Source: Bacteroidota bacterium
GTDB lineage: Bacteria > Bacteroidota > Bacteroidia > Bacteroidales > VadinHA17
NCBI GenBank assembly: GCA_012729475.1
Contig: JAAYDB010000043.1
Span: 1-55,302, forward strand
Length of the DNA stretch: 55,302 nt
Reading direction: 5' to 3'
The notes under the pieces are model-generated. The model was not told the DNA's origin. It made no database searches and was given only the letters and a program-made list of their open reading frames with translations. Both the position numbers and the translations under genes were made by a program. Below, piece by piece: positions 50,372 through 55,302 of this stretch. The stretch's first letter is position 1, and each line of letters starts with the position of its first letter.

Positions 50372-52804
50372 ATGAAAAGATCAGTGTATTTTGTAATATC
50401 AGGCCTGGTAATGTTGCTTCTGGTCTCATGTAGCCAGAAAAAAGTAAGTCTGGGTGATCTGCAATCAGGATCAAATGTTTCTTTCGTTCCGGATACCAGC
50501 GGATCATGGGGTATTGAGATAACAGGCAACACTGTTCCGGTGCTGATCAACCGCCAACCCGCACAAATCGAAATTTTCGAAAGCGAAGAGAATGTAACCC
50601 GAATTACTGCTGGTTATCAGTCAGTTAAGAAAAAGGGTGGTGTATTGACAGCAGTTGCACATTTAACCGGAACTAACGGAGCAGAGTTTGAAGTTGAAGA
50701 TAAGTGGAGTATTTCAGGTGATGTATTGTCGCTCAAAAGAAAAGTGTCAGTTACAGGAAGTGAAGAGAATGCCGGATTTCTTTCAGCTATCCGGTTTTCA
50801 ACCACGCCGGATATTAAATGGGAGGATATAAGTTATTTTTCTCCTGATGTGCTCTACGGCGATCCCACTTACGACGGAGAGACCTCACCCGGAGGCACAC
50901 TGGCTTACGATGCAAAATGCTTTTCTATCCGGGAGGATTATATTTCTGCACCACTGTTTGGTCTATCATTTAAGAACGGAAACTGGGCCGCAGTATTAGA
51001 TCTCGCGCCGGATGGTGCCACAACGATGGAAGAAACTACTGCTCAGGCCACTACTCCCGTGATTGATGAACGAATTCAGTTCGGGGCAGTCGGCGCCAGA
51101 GAGACCCCGGATGGAGGTGTAGAATTTGGGTTCTGGATTCCGGGTACCATAAATGAATTTAGTGGTCGCTTTGGTTTTGGTGGAAATACAACAACTCCGA
51201 CCCAGGTAGTAAGACGACGTTATCATCCTGTAAAAGATGGATTTGTCCAAAATTACCAGGTAGGTTTTCGCATCAGCCATGGAGAATCCTTTAACTCACT
51301 TGTGCGTGATGCCTGGCGCTGGGCCTGGGAAAGCCTTAAGCCACAGGTAACACCCATAGATATAGAAGTCGCCCGAACTGCAATGATCGATCATCTGGCA
51401 GACCATGTACTTGTTGTTGGTGATATGGCAGGTGTCGGATTCCTGTATGATGCTGTTACCGGTAACCCGGGCTCTTATCGCAGATCGACCATGCCCCGGC
51501 CGGCAGGAATGCCGGTCAGACCGGAACCACCAAGACCACCTCATCAGTCCAACCAGTCGACTCAGACCCGTCCTATATTAGGTGATACAGGGCGTTCAGT
51601 TCCTACTCCTGAAGAACTGGTAAAAATGCAGGCTCTGGCCCGTACCCTGGGGGTTAAGTTTGATCCGGAAGCATACGAGCTGGCACGCTGGACAAAAATA
51701 TTGATGGGATTCGTTTCAAAAGGTATCGAATCGGCCGATCAATTACTGATTGAAGGAGACCGCGATCAGGGTTCCCGGGGCCAGAGAATGAGGGAACTGG
51801 GTCTGAAGATAATAAACAGTTTCGTACATCTGGTACCAATGGCGCCTCCTGCCGGTACCGGGTTCAATCTGTTGACCGGCAAACCGGACAGCCAGTCGGA
51901 AGGAGCAGTTACAATAAGAGAGCCATCGGAAGGTATCCGCATACTGATAGATGTAATCCGCCGCGAGAGAAAATCAGGTCGTGAACATCCCGAATGGATG
52001 GAATGGTGCCAGCAGTTCGGTGACTGGCTGATCACTCAGCAAGGAGCCGACGGGTCTTTCCCAAGAGCCTGGTATGCAGGTCTGGGCACTCCCCTGCAAG
52101 AATCAGGGACAACCAGTTGTATTCCGGTACCTATGCTGGTAAGGCTGAGCGAAGAGACTGGCCGGCAAAAATATATCGAAAGTGCCATCCGTGCTGCTGA
52201 ATATATATGGAATACTTATGGCAGCAGGGATATTTTCATCGGCGGTACAACCGATAATCCCAATATGACTGATAAGGAAGCCGGTATGCTCGCTCTGGAA
52301 GGGTATCTGTCCCTTTATGAAAATACAAAAGATGACAAATGGCTTGAAAGAGCAAAGGCAGCTGCCAATTTTGCGGAGAGCTGGATATGGATATGGAATG
52401 TACCAATGCCTGTGGATGCTGATCCTGCTTCCCTTGCATGGAAACCGGGTGTGCCTACAACAGGAGTCAACGGGATTACAGCCCGTGGATCAGGTGTGGA
52501 CCAATATATGGCCTGGTCTGTTCCTGCTTATGCCAAGATGTACAGGTATACCGGTGATGAGCACTACCTTGACGTTGCAAGGATACTTTTATTGAATACA
52601 AAGGCAATGCTCGCTATTCCCGGACGTACGTATGACCTTCTCGGACCAGGCTGGCAACAGGAAAACTGGAGCATGGGGAGAAACAGGGGTAACGGTTCTC
52701 ACCGGAGCTGGCTGCCCTGGGTCTCTGTTAACCATCTGCACGGTATCACAGGCCTTGAAGAATTCGACCAGGATCTGTATCAGCAGCTGATTAACGGAAA
52801 CTGA
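50372..52804 (+). CDS. Large lipoprotein with helical-barrel C-terminus, family not recognised
   Basis: An 810-residue lipoprotein: signal peptide with lipobox LLLVSC (Cys21). Residues about 30-330 are beta-rich, like the sandwich domains that precede sugar-active barrels (VTRITAGYQSVKKKGG; FSIREDYISAPLFGLSFKNGNWAAVLD). A Pro/Arg/Ser-rich linker occupies about 372-415. The C-terminal ~400 residues have repeated helix pairs with aromatic-rich loops (WMEWCQQFGDWLITQQGADGSFPRAWYAG; AAEYIWNTYG; NFAESWIWIWNVPM; ARILLLNTKAML) like a six-hairpin glycosidase or polysaccharide lyase toroid. Candidate carboxylate residues are visible but none is assignable. It probably acts on a polysaccharide at the outer membrane. 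Sequence is more GC-rich than its neighbours, suggesting transfer. Confidence 0.6.
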   Translation: MKRSVYFVISGLVMLLLVSCSQKKVSLGDLQSGSNVSFVPDTSGSWGIEITGNTVPVLINRQPAQIEIFESEENVTRITAGYQSVKKKGGVLTAVAHLTGTNGAEFEVEDKWSISGDVLSLKRKVSVTGSEENAGFLSAIRFSTTPDIKWEDISYFSPDVLYGDPTYDGETSPGGTLAYDAKCFSIREDYISAPLFGLSFKNGNWAAVLDLAPDGATTMEETTAQATTPVIDERIQFGAVGARETPDGGVEFGFWIPGTINEFSGRFGFGGNTTTPTQVVRRRYHPVKDGFVQNYQVGFRISHGESFNSLVRDAWRWAWESLKPQVTPIDIEVARTAMIDHLADHVLVVGDMAGVGFLYDAVTGNPGSYRRSTMPRPAGMPVRPEPPRPPHQSNQSTQTRPILGDTGRSVPTPEELVKMQALARTLGVKFDPEAYELARWTKILMGFVSKGIESADQLLIEGDRDQGSRGQRMRELGLKIINSFVHLVPMAPPAGTGFNLLTGKPDSQSEGAVTIREPSEGIRILIDVIRRERKSGREHPEWMEWCQQFGDWLITQQGADGSFPRAWYAGLGTPLQESGTTSCIPVPMLVRLSEETGRQKYIESAIRAAEYIWNTYGSRDIFIGGTTDNPNMTDKEAGMLALEGYLSLYENTKDDKWLERAKAAANFAESWIWIWNVPMPVDADPASLAWKPGVPTTGVNGITARGSGVDQYMAWSVPAYAKMYRYTGDEHYLDVARILLLNTKAMLAIPGRTYDLLGPGWQQENWSMGRNRGNGSHRSWLPWVSVNHLHGITGLEEFDQDLYQQLINGN

Positions 52805-52807
52805 AGG

Positions 52808-52885
52808 ATCAGGAACAAGATGTTCTGCTTTGACACGTTTTACGACACGGAAAATCAAGTAGCAGCACAGTAATGTGTATTGTTT
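52808..52885 (-). pseudogene. Decayed 5' fragment of a HAD gene (direct repeat 2)
   Basis: Aligned with the start of the HAD gene at 49300: on the minus strand it reads a GTG start, a related LLLDFP start, and, after a one-base shift, RVKAEHLVPD against PVEAEHLVLD. The match begins three bases after the lipoprotein stop and ends 12 bases before the mscS end at 52898. The rest of that HAD gene is missing. It is either the leftover of a tandem paralogue or one end of an insertion. Confidence 0.65.
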
Positions 52886-52897
52886 GCTAAAGCAAAT

Positions 52898-53722
52898 TTA
52901 TTTATTACCCTCAATATGTACATCCATTTGCGGGAAAGGTATATTGAGCTGGTAATCGCTGAATTGTTTATAGACTTTTTCATTCATATCAAAAAATACA
53001 CCCCAGTAATCTTCACTGTTAACCCAGGCTCTTACGGCAAAATTTACTTAACTGTCTGCAAGCTCTGAAAGACCAATAAATCTCTCCGGTTCTTTCAGAA
53101 TCCTTTCATCCTCATCCAAAAACTTATTAATGGCCTTCCTGAAATTCTCAACATCATCCCCGTAAGCTATCCCGAATGTCCAGTCAACACGGCGCTGTGG
53201 TTCAGCTGAATAATTTGTCAGAGAATTATTTGCAAGAGAAGCATTGGGAATAATAATTCGTTTTTTATCCGGTGTATTTAAAATTGTTGTAAAAATACTG
53301 ATTGATATTACAGTTCCCATATAGCCTTCAGCTTCGATAAAATCTCCTACCTTAAATGGTTTAAAAATAAGGATCATCACCCCTCCGGCAAAATTCTGAA
53401 GTGTACCCGACAATGCCATACCTATTGCCAGACCGGCAGCACCCAGAACGGCAATAAAGGATGTCATCTGAATACCGATCATTCCCATAACAGAAATGAT
53501 GAGCATAACTTTTAGCAGAATATTTGTAAGACTCTTCAGAAAAGGTGTCAGGGAGGGATCTATCTTAGATTTTGACAACGATTTCGCAACTCCTCTGGTG
53601 ATCAGCTTAATAATCCAAAGACCCAGGACAAGTACCAATATTGCCCCAAGAAGTTTTGGACCATATTCTATTCCAAAATCAACTATCTTATCGATATAAT
53701 TAACTGCATTTAATTCATTCAT
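52898..53722 (-). pseudogene. MscS-family mechanosensitive channel with in-frame stop
   Basis: The intact reading would give 274 residues plus one extra codon. Three N-terminal helices (about 20-40, 60-80, 85-110) include the pore helix FIAVLGAAGLAIGMALSGTLQNFAGG, then the beta domain VGDFIEAEGYMGTVISISIFTT, NTPDKKRIIIPNASLANN and the start of the C-terminal vestibule. A TAA at 53050-53048 stops it after GLSELADS; beyond it the same frame continues with a normal MscS end ([20 protein letters not shown] ... [15 protein letters not shown]) to a second TAA at 52900. One base change, for example TCA to TAA, explains it. A shortened 224-residue channel may still be made. Confidence 0.85.
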
Positions 53723-53727
53723 GTGTT

Positions 53728-53733
53728 ACCTCC
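53728..53733 (-). promoter_or_regulatory. Shine-Dalgarno-like site before mscS
   Basis: GGAGGT lies five bases before the ATG at 53722. Such strong sites are rare in front of genes in this phylum, and I did not notice another as good before the other genes here. Confidence 0.5.
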
Positions 53734-53900
53734 AATTTTATATTTATTAAATCTGTTATATATCAAGGCTAATAAATATAATAAAACATACCCGGATATA
53801 AAAATTGAAGGATCAGAGAATCTTGTTTCAGATATTATTAATGACATTTAATATGTCACGTCCGGAAGGAACTAACAGGACAAACAAATCTAGTTTTTTG

Positions 53901-53975
53901 TGGGGCGTACTGGATTCGAACCAGTGACCTCTTGCCTGTCAAGCAAGCGTTCTGAACCAACTGAACTAACGTCCC
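53901..53975 (-). tRNA. tRNA-Val (GAC anticodon)
   Basis: On the minus strand the cloverleaf folds: acceptor GGGACGT/ACGCCCC, D arm GTTC-AGTTGGTTCA-GAAC, anticodon stem CTTGC/GCAAG with loop TTGACAG (anticodon GAC, reading GUC and GUU), T arm ACTGG-TTCGAAT-CCAGT. The discriminator is A and CCA is not encoded. One A-C mismatch (position 4 with 69) is present in the acceptor stem. The rest of 53734-54101 around it shows no other gene. Confidence 0.9.
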
Positions 53976-54101
53976 GTTTTGTTCTGCAAAAATAATATTT
54001 AATTTCTATCTTTTGACATATGGCATTTTAATAGTAAATTAGATTAGTCAATCAAATTGAAAAACAAAAAATCCAGGAGAGGCTCATTTAACGTCAAGGT
54101 A

Positions 54102-55238
54102 TCAGGAAAAATCAAATCCTGATATATAGGCGGGAACATCATAGAAACGGTCTTTTTCTTCATCAGACAGGTTGATGAATTTTGAATAAACAAGGCCGGG
54201 CTTTGCATTAAGCATCCTGTTAAGAGCTCCCATTTTAACTACAGTACGTATCTTATCGTAAAGAGTACTTCTGTCATCAAGCCATGTAAGTCCTGTATTA
54301 TAACCTTCCATGGCACAGGCTGTCTCAAAGAGACCGGCCAGGACTTTTTCTTTTCCTTTTCTGCAATAGATGGCATCAAAAACAAGGTATCTGAATTCTT
54401 CCGGACTGAACAACCTTCTGAAAAAGGGAGTTCCGGGAAGCACTTTCATCATTACCCACCCCCATACACCCGGTATATTGTATATTTTATAAGCTGAAGG
54501 AATAGCACACACCCCTGCGATTATTTCATTACCTTCTCTCATGACGTAATATCTGTTTTTGTCAAAAGCATGTTCTGCCGTGAAAAAAGAATAGTCCCTG
54601 TAAAAATCACTCAACAGTTTCTTCATCACAGGTTTTTCTTCCTCTGAAAGCTTTGACACTCTCTTATCGGGTTTGGGGTTAAAGCGGCTGAAGGCAAGAG
54701 TAAGAAAAGACCGGATATATTCATAGCCAGCCTTATGAACAAGGTTTTTGGAACGTTCATTCATGCTCTCTATAAAAGCATACATTATATGTTTTCCCGT
54801 TTCAAACACTTCCGGCAGATCGAGCAGATAAGGTTTACTAAATATTTCGAGGGTTCTCTGTTTAAAAGAATCATCGTGTTCATGATGAATATAATCCTTC
54901 TTCTCTCCTTTCCGGTTCATATCAGACTGATAAACCGACTGAAAAGCCAGATATCGTATATGTGTTGTGGGATAACACAAGGCCCCCCGGCCTGATACAC
55001 GGAAACATGCACCTACAGTACCTGTTATCTTATTGTTTTTATAAAGAGATACAAACCTGATCCGGTTCCCGTATTCTTTTATCCGCTCTTCAATATTCTG
55101 AAGCTGGAACCGCATCCCTCCTTCAGAACCCTGAACAGCACGGTTGAGAATACCCAGTATCCCGTCATGAGCATGATCGGATACCCTTACTTCAAGTCCC
55201 CTGTATTTAATAATGGTTGTCTCAGGCATACCTGTCAT
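54102..55238 (-). CDS. GNAT-like acetyltransferase of unknown role
   Basis: 378 residues. The N-terminal third fits a GNAT fold (IRFVSLYKNNKITGTVGACFRVS beta strands, then YLAFQSVYQSDMNRKG) and a second half-like unit appears later (RYYVMREGNEIIAGVCAIPSAYKIYNIPG and LVFDAIYCRKGKEKVLAGLFETACAMEGYNTGL), as in tandem GNAT proteins. NERSKNLVHKAGYEYIRSF in between matches the end of a GNAT domain. Substrate unknown. The start is ATG at 55238; an ATG three codons later is also possible. The 64 bases beyond it hold nothing that I recognise. Confidence 0.6.
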   Translation of the reverse strand: MTGMPETTIIKYRGLEVRVSDHAHDGILGILNRAVQGSEGGMRFQLQNIEERIKEYGNRIRFVSLYKNNKITGTVGACFRVSGRGALCYPTTHIRYLAFQSVYQSDMNRKGEKKDYIHHEHDDSFKQRTLEIFSKPYLLDLPEVFETGKHIMYAFIESMNERSKNLVHKAGYEYIRSFLTLAFSRFNPKPDKRVSKLSEEEKPVMKKLLSDFYRDYSFFTAEHAFDKNRYYVMREGNEIIAGVCAIPSAYKIYNIPGVWGWVMMKVLPGTPFFRRLFSPEEFRYLVFDAIYCRKGKEKVLAGLFETACAMEGYNTGLTWLDDRSTLYDKIRTVVKMGALNRMLNAKPGLVYSKFINLSDEEKDRFYDVPAYISGFDFS

Positions 55239-55302
55239 ATAGTTAAACCTTTCAGTACGCAGTTTTATTGTCCAGTGATCCGAAGACTTTCTGAAGAAGA
55301 GG

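Noticed and set aside
52589-52858. 89-codon open frame on the minus strand over the end of the lipoprotein gene
   Set aside because: Only its first ~15 residues resemble the HAD start; the rest is antisense to the lipoprotein gene. It is listed as a decayed HAD fragment instead.

Overview
The window is a stretch of a Bacteroidota chromosome, most likely from an uncultured Bacteroidales or Marinilabiliales-type marine or sediment lineage. Evidence is the AT-rich sequence, start regions mostly without Shine-Dalgarno, promoter-like TTTG-N19/20-TAnnTTTG elements, a gingipain-type C25 peptidase with a type IX secretion sorting tail, a DUF4831 lipoprotein, a SusD remnant, a TonB-like protein, DUF1080 and Tat-exported Gfo/Idh proteins, and a half-size TauE/SafE protein. 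Family names come from motifs read in the translations and from memory; no database was searched.

Layout. 1-0.73 kb: 3' part of an IS4-type transposase cut by the window edge. 0.8-7.6 kb: MFS transporter, periplasmic thioredoxin-fold protein, DUF4831 lipoprotein, NAD(P)HX repair enzyme, POT peptide transporter. 7.9-12.4 kb: threonine operon, a possible 27-codon leader ORF followed by thrA, thrC (TTG start) and thrH; no homoserine kinase is present and ThrH probably replaces it. 12.5-17 kb: redox locus with a DoxX membrane domain fused to an aldo/keto-reductase-like barrel, a Tat-exported Fe-S aldo/keto reductase, a DUF6599 protein and a metallo-beta-lactamase-fold hydrolase. 17.2-24.7 kb: secreted C25 peptidase, HD protein, DUF1080 glycoside hydrolase-like lipoprotein, Tat-type Gfo/Idh oxidoreductase, small membrane protein. 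24.9-38.6 kb: housekeeping genes (class IV aminotransferase, DnaQ/GIY-YIG nuclease, DUF47-PiT phosphate uptake, gamma-glutamyltransferase, glycosyltransferase, murB, mltG, outer membrane barrel, M28 peptidase, ssb). 38.6-45.9 kb: iorAB, two envelope proteins, and a tricorn-like S41 protease.

45.9-53.7 kb is the accessory part. Long intergenic stretches hold at least three families of short dispersed repeats on both sides of a second Tat-type Gfo/Idh gene. A small HAD gene follows, then a 3.5-kb segment containing a frameshifted SusD fragment, another gene remnant and an 810-residue lipoprotein of unknown family with a helical-barrel-like C-terminus. This segment lies between two diverged direct copies of the 5' end of the HAD gene. 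Directly beyond the second copy, an mscS-like gene carries an in-frame stop 49 codons before its natural end. A tRNA-Val(GAC) and a GNAT-like protein close the window.

No CRISPR array, phage or recognised defence system was seen. The observations most worth checking are the repeat-bounded 3.5-kb segment with its novel lipoprotein, the DoxX-barrel fusion locus, the ThrH-based threonine operon, the ferredoxin-less IorA and the interrupted mscS.
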